Below are positions 6,666 through 13,918 of a stretch of 24,884 bases of DNA, in pieces (position 1 is the stretch's first letter; each line of letters opens with the position of its first letter). The notes under the pieces were generated by a model, which saw only the letters and a list, made by a program, of their open reading frames with translations, was not told the origin of the DNA and did no database searches. The stretch lies in the NCBI GenBank assembly GCA_964625885.1, contig CAZVBM010000009.1:1-24884 (forward strand), in the 5' to 3' direction. This DNA comes from CAZRIZ01 sp964625885. Its GTDB lineage: Bacteria; Patescibacteriota; Saccharimonadia; Saccharimonadales; Saccharimonadaceae. The position numbers were made by a program, and so were the translations under genes.

Positions 6666-6671
6666 ATTGTA
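6666..6671 (-). promoter_or_regulatory. Extended -10 of the hydrolase gene, leaderless
   Basis: The minus strand reads TGTTACAAT followed by exactly 6 bases and ATG at 6659. The predicted start of transcription is the A of the start codon. Confidence 0.5.
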
Positions 6672-6689
6672 ACATTATGCCCCTATGAA

Positions 6690-6718
6690 AAGAACCACTG
6701 CGTACAGCAATGATTCTT
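6690..6718 (-). terminator. Terminator after rpsI
   Basis: AAGAATCATTGC pairs with GCAGTGGTTCTT (12 bp, two G-T pairs) around a 5-base loop, followed on the minus strand by TTCA. It closes the infA-rpsI block. Confidence 0.75.
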
Positions 6719-6738
6719 TTTCGAATTCTCTGGTCGGA

Positions 6739-7137
6739 TTAACGCTTTGAGAATTGCTCTTTTTTGCGGGCTTTGCGCAAACCGTATTTCTTGCGTTCTT
6801 TTTCGCGTGGATCGCGTTTCAAGAAATGGTTTTGTTTCAAAACTGGTCGCAAATCTGGAAACTCAGCCACCAGAGCCTTGGCGATAGCGAGTTTAATCGC
6901 ATCAACCTGCCCTGCCCAGCCGCCGCCCTTGACTAAGACGGTGATGTCGAAGTCTTTTTGTTTATCGACTAACGCGATTGGGTCGGTGATTTCTGCGATT
7001 AACTTTTTATCGTCTGAGAAATATTCCTGCAGAGTTTGACCGTTAATCGTAATATCTCCCTTACCTTTAACTAGTCGAGCGCTAGCGGTAGCTGACTTGC
7101 GTCGTCCTGAGCCGTAAATGTATTTCTTATCGGCCAT
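6739..7137 (-). CDS. rpsI: 30S ribosomal protein S9 (uS9)
   Basis: 132 aa, standard length. S9 sits in the 30S head and its C-terminal tail reaches the P-site tRNA; the family-invariant end QFSKR is present. The N-terminus YGSGRRKSATASARL and the internal GGGWAGQVDAIKLAIAKAL match the family. It overlaps the rplM stop by one base (TAATG) with an SD (GGAGGTG) inside the end of rplM. Last gene of block 4, followed by a terminator. Confidence 0.98.
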   Translation of the reverse strand: MADKKYIYGSGRRKSATASARLVKGKGDITINGQTLQEYFSDDKKLIAEITDPIALVDKQKDFDITVLVKGGGWAGQVDAIKLAIAKALVAEFPDLRPVLKQNHFLKRDPREKERKKYGLRKARKKEQFSKR

Positions 7138-7601
7138 TACTTAGCACCTCCGTTTTTAGTTAATGAAATAGTCTTTGGCTTTTGTCCGTCATGACCATGC
7201 TTGTCATCAGCATAAATCTTTAGGCGCGCCAAACGATCGGCTTGTAGCTTATTCTTTGGCAACATGCCTTTAATAGCTAAATATAGGATTTGTTCTGGTT
7301 TCTTTTCGCGCATGTCCTTGAGGTTCAAGAACTTGATGCCACCTGGGAAGCCAGAGTGGCGCCAATAGCGCTTGGCGATTTCTTTATCACCAGTCGCCTG
7401 AACATTTTTAGCATTAATAATAACCACATAATCACCGCCGTCAACATGAGGTGTGAAAGTTGGCTTTTTCTTACCGATTAGATATTCAGCTGCAACGTTA
7501 GCGACGTGTCCGATGGTTGCCTCAGAGGCATCAATCAAAATCCATTCGCGTTTAACGTCAGCTGGTTTCTGCGAAAAAGTTTTCTTCGTTTTAGGAATCA
7601 T
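7137..7601 (-). CDS. rplM: 50S ribosomal protein L13 (uL13)
   Basis: 154 aa. Early-assembly 50S protein. Recognised by the N-terminal REWILIDASEATIGHVA, GDYVVIINAKNVQATGDK, and the MLPKNKL and RLKIYADDKHGH motifs. Slightly longer than the E. coli protein (142). It overlaps rplQ by one base and rpsI by one base. The rplM-rpsI pair is joined here to the alpha operon. Confidence 0.98.
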   Translation of the reverse strand: MIPKTKKTFSQKPADVKREWILIDASEATIGHVANVAAEYLIGKKKPTFTPHVDGGDYVVIINAKNVQATGDKEIAKRYWRHSGFPGGIKFLNLKDMREKKPEQILYLAIKGMLPKNKLQADRLARLKIYADDKHGHDGQKPKTISLTKNGGAK

Positions 7602-8035
7602 TACTTAGTCTCCTTTTCGTCTTTAGCAGGCTTCTCGGCTGGCTTAGACTCTTTCGCCTCTTCGGTCTCGTAGTTAATTTCGTCAACGAATTCGATAACT
7701 GCCATTTGAGCTCGATCGCCCTCGCGCAATCCAGTACGTTCGATTCTCAGAAAGCCGCTGGTTCGCTTGATTTGTGGTGCAATTTGGTCAACTAGCAGGT
7801 TGGCAATGAATAAGTCACCACCCAATCTAGAAATTACCAAACGTCGGCTAGCCAGGTCGCCCTTCTTAGCGCGCGTGATTAGTCTCTCGGCGTAGCGACG
7901 TAGCTCTTTCGCTTTGGGTAGAGTGGTCTCAATGCGGCCATGCTCAAACAGGCTTTTACATAAGCCGCGTAGCAAGGCACAACGCTGATCGCGTTCTCGT
8001 CCCAATTTTCGTCCTTTATATCCGTGTCTGTGCAT
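7601..8035 (-). CDS. rplQ: 50S ribosomal protein L17 (bL17)
   Basis: 144 aa. The N-terminal 110 residues match bL17, which lies near the peptide exit tunnel: GRERDQRCALLRGL, LFEHGRIETTLPKAKELRRYAERLIT, and GFLRIERTGLREGDRAQMAVIEFV. A C-terminal tail rich in Glu and Lys (about 30 residues) extends beyond the core. The ATG directly follows the rpoA TAA, as in the usual rpoA-rplQ pairing. Confidence 0.97.
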   Translation of the reverse strand: MHRHGYKGRKLGRERDQRCALLRGLCKSLFEHGRIETTLPKAKELRRYAERLITRAKKGDLASRRLVISRLGGDLFIANLLVDQIAPQIKRTSGFLRIERTGLREGDRAQMAVIEFVDEINYETEEAKESKPAEKPAKDEKETK

Positions 8036-8959
8036 TTAAAGCTCCAATTCTGCCAATTTGGCATTTACTTCGTCAAGTGCTTTTTGCCCAAACCCTTTTA
8101 GTTCGCGTAGATCTTGCTCGTTTAGCTTCAATAGATCATTGACGGTCTTAATGTCATTGTTAACCAAGGCGTTGGTTGTTCGAGCTGACAGTGAAAGGTC
8201 TTCAATAGCGGTGTTAAGTTCGCTGTTGTCTTCCTCAACTTCGTGGCCAGCTACGGGAGCGGCTTCAACCTGAGTACCACCAGCTAGTGCGGTGTATTGA
8301 TTGAGCAAGATTGCCGCGGCTTCTTCAAAAGCCTCAACTGGCTTGAGCGAGCCGTCGGTGTCAATAGTCAGCTCAATTTTCTCTAGGTTGGCGTTTTGAC
8401 CAACGCGAGTTTCAGAAACTTTATAGCGAACACGCATGACTGGGCTAAATAAAGCATCAAGCGCAATCATGTCTGAGTGTAGTCTTTTATCGCTTGATTC
8501 GTCGATAGTGCGATAGCCACGACCAGCTTCGACTACTAAGTCAATTTCAACTGTTGCTTTTGGATCATCAATTGTGCAGATGTACTGGTTAGGATTGACG
8601 ATTTCGACGTCAGCGACGGTTTTTATATCACTAGCTCGGACTTCGCCGGCGCCAGTTTTCTTTAGGGTTAACTCGACTGGCTCGTCGGTCTCAATTTTGA
8701 GTCGAATATTCTTCAAGTTCAAAATGATATCAACCAGAGCTTCTTTAACACCTTTGACAGTTGTGAATTCGTGGGTGGCGCCATGAATCTTAGCGGCCAC
8801 TACGGCACCGCCACGAATACTTGAAAGTAGGACTCGCCTCAAGCTATTACCTAAAGTATTACCATACCCTTGATAAACTGGGCTAATAACGATTGTCGCG
8901 CTGTTTTTGTCGTTTTTGATAACTTCTTCAACAGCTGGATTATTAATTAATTTTGACAT
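8036..8959 (-). CDS. rpoA: DNA-directed RNA polymerase subunit alpha
   Basis: 307 aa with both domains. The alpha NTD (about 1-225) dimerises and binds beta/beta'; seen are GYGNTLGNSLRRVLLSSI near 32 and the acidic dimer-interface segments. A linker rich in Glu (about 228-245) leads to the alpha CTD (about 248-307), whose helix-hairpin-helix motif (LSARTTNALVNNDIKTVNDL ... LKGFGQKALDEV) contacts UP elements and activators. Full length for a bacterial alpha subunit. It lies in the canonical rpsD-rpoA-rplQ order. Confidence 0.98.
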   Translation of the reverse strand: MSKLINNPAVEEVIKNDKNSATIVISPVYQGYGNTLGNSLRRVLLSSIRGGAVVAAKIHGATHEFTTVKGVKEALVDIILNLKNIRLKIETDEPVELTLKKTGAGEVRASDIKTVADVEIVNPNQYICTIDDPKATVEIDLVVEAGRGYRTIDESSDKRLHSDMIALDALFSPVMRVRYKVSETRVGQNANLEKIELTIDTDGSLKPVEAFEEAAAILLNQYTALAGGTQVEAAPVAGHEVEEDNSELNTAIEDLSLSARTTNALVNNDIKTVNDLLKLNEQDLRELKGFGQKALDEVNAKLAELEL

Positions 8960-8977
8960 ATTTATTTACCCCCTCGT

Positions 8978-9592
8978 TTATCTTGAGTAGAACTCAACAA
9001 TTGCTTGTTCGTTAATATCATCTTCGGCTTCCTCGCGTTTTGGTAGGCCGACGATTTTGATAACCATTTTCTTTGGATCGCTTTGTAGCCAACTAAGTGG
9101 TTTCTGAACAGAGTTGTTCACCACGTCATCTAGGTGTGTGAAATAGGTTGTCTTTTTGCTGCGTGTTGAAACGGCGATTTCATCACCTGGCTTAACAATC
9201 ATTGATGGAATGTTAACTTTTTTACCATTTAATGTGAAATGTCCATGAGACACCAGCTGTCTGCCGGCACGACGTGAAGTCGCAAAGCCAGCTCGGTAGA
9301 CTGTGTTATCTAGGCGCTGTTCGAGTAGTCGTAGCAAGTTTTCACCAGCTTGACCCTCCATCTTAGTGGCTTTAGCCATCAAGTTGGCAAATTGCTTCTC
9401 GAGTAAGCCATAAATGCGGCGAACCTTTTGCTTTTCACGCAACTGCGATAGATAGAGGCTACCCTTGCCACGAGTTTGTGGATGAGAGCCTGGTGCACCG
9501 GTTTTTCGTGCCAAGACCTTGTGAGCCTTGGGGTGTAGAGCATAGCCTTCTCGGCGGCTCTGTTTGACGATAGGTTGTCGATCGCGTGCCAT
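8978..9592 (-). CDS. rpsD: 30S ribosomal protein S4 (uS4), cysteine-free form
   Basis: 204 aa. Primary 16S-binding protein. The S4 RNA-binding domain is clear (LLRLLEQRLDNTVYRAGFA ... GHFTLNGKKVNIPS). The N-terminal zinc-binding cysteines of the C+ form are absent: no Cys occurs in the protein. The first 40 residues are basic, as usual. It overlaps rpsK by one base. Confidence 0.97.
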   Translation of the reverse strand: MARDRQPIVKQSRREGYALHPKAHKVLARKTGAPGSHPQTRGKGSLYLSQLREKQKVRRIYGLLEKQFANLMAKATKMEGQAGENLLRLLEQRLDNTVYRAGFATSRRAGRQLVSHGHFTLNGKKVNIPSMIVKPGDEIAVSTRSKKTTYFTHLDDVVNNSVQKPLSWLQSDPKKMVIKIVGLPKREEAEDDINEQAIVEFYSR

Positions 9593-10023
9593 TATGCTCT
9601 CCTCACTTTCTTAGGACGGACGCCGCCATGCGGAATTCCAGTTGTATCTTTGATCGAGTCAATACGGATATTGAAATTTGATAGTGAGCGGATGGCCGAG
9701 TCTCGTCCCAGTCCGACGCCATTTACAAAGACGTCGACTGAGTTTAGGCCATATTCACTTTTAACTTTTTCCGCGGCTTTTTCGCAAGCAATCTGAGCGG
9801 CGTAGGCTGTGCCTTTTTTGGAACCACGAAAGCCACAAGCGCCAGCACTTGACTGAGCCAAGATATTACCTTTTTTATCGGTAAAAGCGACGATGGTGTT
9901 ATTGAAAGTCGCTTGAATATGTAGCTGACCGCTTGGTACTGAGCGGCGCGCTTTTTTGCGCTTAGTTGCTACAACTTCTGGTTGTTTCTGTACTTCTTTT
10001 ACTTCTTTTACTTCTTCTGACAT
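9592..10023 (-). CDS. rpsK: 30S ribosomal protein S11 (uS11)
   Basis: 143 aa. Platform protein of the 30S. Recognised by HIQATFNNTIVAFTD, the GFRGSKKGTAYAAQ segment, and the highly conserved NGVGLGRDSAIRSL and DTTGIPHGGVRPKKVRR at the C-terminus. The N-terminal ~30 residues (EVKEVKEVQ...) are an extra acidic/basic extension over the E. coli protein. It starts 8 bases after the end of rpsM. Confidence 0.98.
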   Translation of the reverse strand: MSEEVKEVKEVQKQPEVVATKRKKARRSVPSGQLHIQATFNNTIVAFTDKKGNILAQSSAGACGFRGSKKGTAYAAQIACEKAAEKVKSEYGLNSVDVFVNGVGLGRDSAIRSLSNFNIRIDSIKDTTGIPHGGVRPKKVRRA

Positions 10024-10031
10024 ATTAAATC

Positions 10032-10418
10032 CTAGGTTTTAGCGGCCGCTTTCTTTTGTGCGCCACCAACAGCAATCGCTTTACCCTTACGAGTTCGTGC
10101 GTTCGTTCGGGTGCGTTGACCACGTACCGGTAGTCCAGCGTTGTGTCGAAGACCGCGATAGCTCTTGATATCTTTTAATCGTTTAATATTGTTTCCTACC
10201 AAGCGCTGTAAATCACCTTCGACGGTATAATCTTTGTCGATAATATCGCGAATACGTTGTTCTTCAGCCTCGGTGAGATCTTTCACCCGAGTGGTCGGCT
10301 TAACCTTAGCCGCCGCAAGGATGGTAGTAGCAGATTTGGGACCGATTCCATAAATATACTGGAGAGCGGTATAGACCTGCTTGTCTGTAGGGATCGTAAC
10401 CCCTGCAATTCTAGCCAT
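10032..10418 (-). CDS. rpsM: 30S ribosomal protein S13 (uS13)
   Basis: 128 aa. Head protein contacting P-site tRNA and L5. Conserved ARIAGVTIPTDKQVYTAL, YGIGPKSA (helix-hairpin-helix), and the basic C-terminal motif RGLRHNAGLPVRGQRTRTNARTRKG are all present. Starts 2 bases after the rpmJ stop. Confidence 0.98.
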   Translation of the reverse strand: MARIAGVTIPTDKQVYTALQYIYGIGPKSATTILAAAKVKPTTRVKDLTEAEEQRIRDIIDKDYTVEGDLQRLVGNNIKRLKDIKSYRGLRHNAGLPVRGQRTRTNARTRKGKAIAVGGAQKKAAAKT

Positions 10419-10420
10419 GC

Positions 10421-10564
10421 TTAACCCTGCCTTTGCTTATTCTTAGGTTTTTTCTTGTTGATGACATAAACTCGAGCGATTTTGGAGCCGTCTTTGCGGC
10501 GACCAACGCGTCGGACAATCTTGTCATCGGGACTGATTTTCTTAACACTCGCACGAACTTTCAT
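10421..10564 (-). CDS. rpmJ: 50S ribosomal protein L36 (bL36) with internal insertion and no zinc ligands
   Basis: A 47-aa gene read directly from the minus strand. It begins MKVRASVKKISPDDKIVRR and ends KKKPKNKQRQG, an unmistakable bL36 frame. The usual protein is 37-38 aa with a Cys3-His zinc site; here there is no Cys at all (S, D, N and K at those places), and the order VRRVGR / VYVIN is interrupted by about eight extra residues (RKDGSKIA). The long L36 paralogue (ykgO type) differs in having its extra residues at the ends. It has an SD (AAAGGAG) 10 bases upstream and ends 2 bases before rpsM, the standard infA-rpmJ-rpsM order. Confidence 0.92.
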   Translation of the reverse strand: MKVRASVKKISPDDKIVRRVGRRKDGSKIARVYVINKKKPKNKQRQG

Positions 10565-10598
10565 TGAGCGTTTACTCCTTTGTCCATTAAGGTTGTTA

Positions 10599-10823
10599 TT
10601 AGTCTTTTAGGCGGAAGCTGATTCTGCCCTTTTCGAGATCATAAGGGCTCAACTCTACTTCTACCCGGTCGCCCGGCACTAGTCGGATATAATGCTTGCG
10701 CATCCGGCCAGATATATGAGCGAGAATTTGATGGCCATTTTCGAGTTCAACCCGAAATTGAGCGCTAGGAAGCGCCTCGGTCACTTTACCGGTGAGTTTA
10801 ATCACATCCTTTTGCTTGGCCAT
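10599..10823 (-). CDS. infA: Translation initiation factor IF-1
   Basis: 74 aa, an S1/OB-fold protein that occupies the A site during initiation. Residues match IF-1 throughout: LTGKVTEALPSAQFRVELENG, LAHISGRMRKHYIRLVPGDRV, and VELSPYDLEKGRI. It heads block 4. Its promoter lies at 10839-10867 and gives a leader of only about 9 bases with no SD. In most bacteria adk and map sit just upstream; here the neighbour is a sortase. Confidence 0.97.
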   Translation of the reverse strand: MAKQKDVIKLTGKVTEALPSAQFRVELENGHQILAHISGRMRKHYIRLVPGDRVEVELSPYDLEKGRISFRLKD

Positions 10824-10838
10824 AAATTACAAAGATGC

Positions 10839-10867
10839 ATTATACCTGATGGCCTCTGAAAAGTAAA
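10839..10867 (-). promoter_or_regulatory. Promoter of the infA-rpsI block
   Basis: Minus strand: -35 TTTACT (10867-10862), 17-base spacer, -10 TATAAT (10844-10839). The start of transcription would be near 10832, so the infA leader is about 9 bases and lacks an SD. Confidence 0.75.
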
Positions 10868-10875
10868 GAGGAAAA

Positions 10876-11601
10876 TTAGTTAATCTTAGTGGCTTTGACG
10901 ACCACTCGGTCGGCGTAGGTGCGTTTAGCTTGTACCCACTTGCCGGTGCAGGAAATAATTGCCACAGTTTCCTTTTGATTAATCGGGGTCAAGACTTGTT
11001 GCATTTTGGCTGGTGTAAAATTGTCTAGTGGTTCAGAATAATTCTCAACGACTGAATATTTTGAAATCAGTCCATCACCTCGCTCGATTTCGATAATAGC
11101 GCCGATTGATAGATTTGGTAGACGTTTAAAAATACCGTCTTTGGTGGGGCCACCATTGTGGCCATCTAGGAAAATCACTTTTTCGGTTTGACCCTGCTTG
11201 CCGCTTTGGTTAAACCAAGCGGCGTCGTAAATATTTACTGGCGTACCAATTCGGCTATCTTTGTCTAATCCGACTGATAAAATGCGCGCTTGTTTTATAC
11301 CTAATTGGCCAATAGATAGGTAGCGCGGCTGGTCGGCCGGTACGGTATGGACTCTGACTTTCTCTTCAGGTATTTCTTCTTCTATCACCTCTACCTCGTT
11401 TGATGTAAAAGGAATGTTAATCGGTATGTTAACTTCAACGATCTTTTCACCGGTGTAGTACCAATACACGTAGACTCCAAGTAGAAATAGCCCAGCGGCA
11501 ATCAGCAACGATGCAGCTATCTGCAAAAGCCGTTTTTTACTACTGGCTTTTTTTGTTCGATTTTTTAGATTCAAATTCGTCCTGTTCAAAATCATAATCA
11601 T
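10876..11601 (-). CDS. Sortase-family transpeptidase
   Basis: About 241 aa. Sortases cut a C-terminal sorting signal and attach proteins to the cell wall or polymerise pili. A basic N-terminus precedes one membrane helix at about 27-47, giving a type II orientation with the enzyme outside. The sortase fold shows catalytic His148 (FLDGHNG), Cys218 (ISCTG) and Arg232 (YADRVVV), with an acidic linker at 70-80. The class cannot be fixed; the HNG motif and short length recall class E/F enzymes. The first in-frame ATG (11601) lies 62 bases inside secY. A TTG at 11574, with AGGA five bases upstream, is a credible alternative start. It occupies the place usually held by adk and map. Confidence 0.9.
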   Translation of the reverse strand: MIMILNRTNLNLKNRTKKASSKKRLLQIAASLLIAAGLFLLGVYVYWYYTGEKIVEVNIPINIPFTSNEVEVIEEEIPEEKVRVHTVPADQPRYLSIGQLGIKQARILSVGLDKDSRIGTPVNIYDAAWFNQSGKQGQTEKVIFLDGHNGGPTKDGIFKRLPNLSIGAIIEIERGDGLISKYSVVENYSEPLDNFTPAKMQQVLTPINQKETVAIISCTGKWVQAKRTYADRVVVKATKIN

Positions 11602-13000
11602 CGTAGGTAATCATCAAGGCGCGTGAGCTGATTTGGCGAAGGTTTTCTAGGGCGACCGTCACAACGATTAAGGTACCAGTTCCGCCGATGGCCATATTCA
11701 TATTAGAGACACCAAACAATAGATACATCAGCACTTCAATTACAAACGGTGTAACAGCAATTAGGCCAAGCGAGAACGAACCAAATAGCGTCAAGCGACT
11801 AACAATACTCGATAGATACTTTTCAGTTTTGGCACCAGGACGGATGCCAGCAATAAAGCCACCTTGCTTCTGTAGATTCTCAGAAATCTCCTTAGCATTA
11901 AAGACGATACTGGTATAGAAGTAGGTGAACATGACGATGAGTAGGAAGTAGATAACCGGGTAAACCCAGGCCTGCCAGTCGCCAGAAGTTAAGGTTTGAG
12001 CGGTTGGGGTTTGGAACCAATTTGTTAAGTTTGTCGCCAAACCACTCCACTTTTCACCGCCAAATGAGCGTAGTAGCTGAGCGATGAAGGTCGGAATTGA
12101 TAGAAAGGCGACTGCAAAGATGACTGGTATGACGCCCGCGGCGATTAGTTTGATTGGTAAGAGCGAGCGAATGCCACCATAGCTTGAGTTGCCATGGACG
12201 CGCTTGGCGTAGTTTATATTAATAAGGCGCTGAGCTTCGTTAATCTTAACTAACAGGAAGATAATGACGACAACCAAGAAAGTTAGTAATAATAATATGG
12301 ATAGTGCAATTGGGTTGACTGGTAGTGTGAACCAGCCAAAGACATTTAGTCCGCCGGCAGAAGTGTCAAACAGCGATGAGGTAATACTGCCAATAGCGGC
12401 TGGCATTTGACCGACTATACCAATGAAGATAATGGTTGAGGTGCCATTGCCGACGCCCTGTTCAGTCGCTAGTTCTCCTAGCCACATCAGCAAGATGGAG
12501 CCGACAGTCATAGCTAGTACGGCCATAATCCACTGTTCGGCCGTCATGGGAGCAAGTGTAGTGCTGGCGCCAGCCAGAACGGTTTGACGTAAAATAGCGA
12601 TATAAGCAACCGACTGGACAATGGCTAACGGTACAGCCAATATGCGCGTCCACTGGTTGATCTTGCGCTGACCAGTTTCGCCGTCTTTTGACAACTCTTC
12701 CATTGATGGAATAATTTTTGACAATAACTGGGTGATAATTGAGGCGGTAATATAGGGACTGATGCCGACCATAACGATTGAGAATGATGTCAGGCCACCA
12801 CCGGTCAGGAGATTTAAGAAGCCGCCGAGATCGCTACTGTTGATGGCGCTTTTGACTAATTCGTGAAAATCAGATGGTCCAGCTAGTGGCACCGGTACGT
12901 GTGCTAAAAAGCGATAAACTGCAATAATGCCAAGCACAATCAAAATACGTCGGCGCATGCCTTTGTTCTTCAGAGATTTAAAAATATTTTTCCAGTTCAT
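11540..13000 (-). CDS. secY: Protein translocase subunit SecY
   Basis: 486 aa. The channel-forming subunit of the Sec translocon in the cytoplasmic membrane. Ten hydrophobic segments are discernible, with the conserved GISPYITASII at 79-89 (TM2), the N-terminal RRRILIVLGIIAVYR, and the cytoplasmic loop FAKEISENLQKQGGFIAGIRPG-like region near 365-390 that binds ribosome and SecA. The longer length than E. coli (443) comes from the periplasmic loops and a charged tail. SD AGGAAAG and an extended -10 precede it. It is separated from rplO by two membrane protein genes. Confidence 0.97.
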   Translation of the reverse strand: MNWKNIFKSLKNKGMRRRILIVLGIIAVYRFLAHVPVPLAGPSDFHELVKSAINSSDLGGFLNLLTGGGLTSFSIVMVGISPYITASIITQLLSKIIPSMEELSKDGETGQRKINQWTRILAVPLAIVQSVAYIAILRQTVLAGASTTLAPMTAEQWIMAVLAMTVGSILLMWLGELATEQGVGNGTSTIIFIGIVGQMPAAIGSITSSLFDTSAGGLNVFGWFTLPVNPIALSILLLLTFLVVVIIFLLVKINEAQRLININYAKRVHGNSSYGGIRSLLPIKLIAAGVIPVIFAVAFLSIPTFIAQLLRSFGGEKWSGLATNLTNWFQTPTAQTLTSGDWQAWVYPVIYFLLIVMFTYFYTSIVFNAKEISENLQKQGGFIAGIRPGAKTEKYLSSIVSRLTLFGSFSLGLIAVTPFVIEVLMYLLFGVSNMNMAIGGTGTLIVVTVALENLRQISSRALMITYDDYDFEQDEFESKKSNKKSQ

Positions 13001-13035
13001 GTAGTCTTTCCTGCCCAGTAATAATAACTCGTACT

Positions 13036-13041
13036 ATTTTA
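13036..13041 (-). promoter_or_regulatory. Extended -10 of secY
   Basis: Minus strand TGTGCTAAAAT (TGn extended -10) about 35 bases upstream of the secY ATG. The -35 region is poor (TTTATA at best). Confidence 0.5.
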
Positions 13042-13075
13042 GCACAAAATAGTCAGATATAAAATGGCAAAGAAT

Positions 13076-13101
13076 AACCGCCCTGTTTGTGCGGGGCGGT
13101 T
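13076..13101 (-). terminator. Hairpin downstream of the 99-aa membrane protein
   Basis: AACCGCCC pairs with GGGCGGTT around a 10-base loop; on the minus strand it is followed by ATTCTTT. Together with the palindrome at 13140-13163 it separates the 99-aa gene from the secY promoter. Confidence 0.55.
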
Positions 13102-13139
13102 AAAAGGTGCTTAGTCGCTGTTTCAATTTTGCAACCGTT

Positions 13140-13163
13140 GCTCTGTGAAATATTTCACAGAGC
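13140..13163. terminator. Perfect 24-bp palindrome after the 99-aa gene
   Basis: GCTCTGTGAAAT followed by its exact reverse complement, 6 bases beyond the stop of the minus-strand gene at 13170. No T-tract follows on either strand. It is analogous in size and form to the palindrome at 81-104. Confidence 0.5.
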
Positions 13164-13169
13164 TCTGGT

Positions 13170-13469
13170 CTAGTAACCTGGAGCGTCATCGGCTAAGACG
13201 TCCCCGTCACACTCGCAGTCTTCTCCTCGCAATTGCTCAACTGTGACTGTCTTTTCAGTTTTCACTACATTTATAACTATGTCGTAGTTATTGGTAATGT
13301 AGATACCGAATAGTGCGGTAATGCCAGCTAGCACCAAAATAACGACACCAGTAGCCATCCTTCGTTTCTTAGAAACAAAAGCAATGCCGATTATTAAGAG
13401 CGCAATTAGTAGCAAGCTTAGAAGCAGCTTCTTAAAACTTGGGTCGAAGTAAATAATCGTGTATGCCAT
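13170..13469 (-). CDS. Small two-helix membrane protein (99 aa), function unknown
   Basis: Unrecognised. Two hydrophobic helices at about 12-32 and 38-58 are joined by a short positively charged turn (SKKRRM), so the loop is cytoplasmic and both ends are outside. The C-terminal 35 residues are polar and acidic, with two Cys close together (DCECDGD) that could form a disulphide or bind metal. The start is firmly set by the SD AAGGAGGGT, and it has its own near-consensus promoter (13513-13541). It is not part of the ribosomal transcript. Confidence 0.75.
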   Translation of the reverse strand: MAYTIIYFDPSFKKLLLSLLLIALLIIGIAFVSKKRRMATGVVILVLAGITALFGIYITNNYDIVINVVKTEKTVTVEQLRGEDCECDGDVLADDAPGY

Positions 13470-13512
13470 CTATATACCCTCCTTAATTCGATTCTTATAC
13501 AGATATCTTTTT

Positions 13513-13541
13513 ATTATAACATATGAATGCAAATAAATCAA
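13513..13541 (-). promoter_or_regulatory. Promoter of the 99-aa membrane protein
   Basis: Minus strand: -35 TTGATT (13541-13536), 17-base spacer, extended -10 TGTTATAAT (box 13518-13513). Confidence 0.8.
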
Positions 13542-13555
13542 CAGAAAGAGAAACC

Positions 13556-13605
13556 GCCCCGCTAATTGCGAGGCGAAGAAGCTGCCGCTGTCTTGCTTAC
13601 GGGGC
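13556..13605 (-). terminator. Long hairpin after the 70-aa gene, overlapping its stop codon
   Basis: GCCCCG pairs with CGGGGC across about 38 bases that hold an inner weaker hairpin. The TAA stop of the 70-aa gene lies at the base of the entry arm. On the minus strand it is followed by GGTTTCTCTTTC. Confidence 0.45.
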
Positions 13606-13809
13606 GACTATCTTAAACACAGAGAAGATAATCGTCGCCATTCCAACAACGACGCACAACGGGCCTTTTAATATAAAAAGCTTTTGTTTTATCGTCGTTG
13701 GTTGTGCAATTGCGCCTTGAATTAGACAGCGAGTGGCTACCACGCTATGGATTACTCCAAATATGCTGATGTAGCCGCTAATCAAACCGACAACAATCCA
13801 GGTACTCAT
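13597..13809 (-). CDS. Small two-helix membrane protein (70 aa), function unknown
   Basis: Unrecognised. The start at 13809 (MSTWIVVGL...) is chosen because AAAGGAGGG lies just upstream; a longer reading would run through the rplO terminator. Hydrophobic helices are at about 4-26 and 46-67, linked by a short polar stretch with two Gln, a Lys pair and one Cys. It is nearly all membrane. It has its own promoter (13841-13868) and terminator, and lies between rplO and the 99-aa membrane gene. Confidence 0.7.
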   Translation of the reverse strand: MSTWIVVGLISGYISIFGVIHSVVATRCLIQGAIAQPTTIKQKLFILKGPLCVVVGMATIIFSVFKIVAP

Positions 13810-13840
13810 TTCGCACCCTCCTTTGTATGAAGTGTGTATT

Positions 13841-13868
13841 ATTAAAGCACATATTATGAAAATATCAA
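13841..13868 (-). promoter_or_regulatory. Promoter of the 70-aa membrane protein
   Basis: Minus strand: -35 TTGATA (13868-13863), 16-base spacer ending in TGC, -10 TTTAAT (13846-13841). Confidence 0.65.
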
Positions 13869-13875
13869 TATAAAA

Positions 13876-13903
13876 AAGAGCTTCTGGCTGCCCAGAAGCT
13901 CTT
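13876..13903 (-). terminator. Terminator after rplO
   Basis: AAGAGCTTCTGG, 4-base loop, and its exact complement (12 bp), followed on the minus strand by TTTTTTA. A strong intrinsic terminator closing the rplF-rplO block. Confidence 0.9.
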
Positions 13904-13918
13904 CTGCCGGTCATATAG

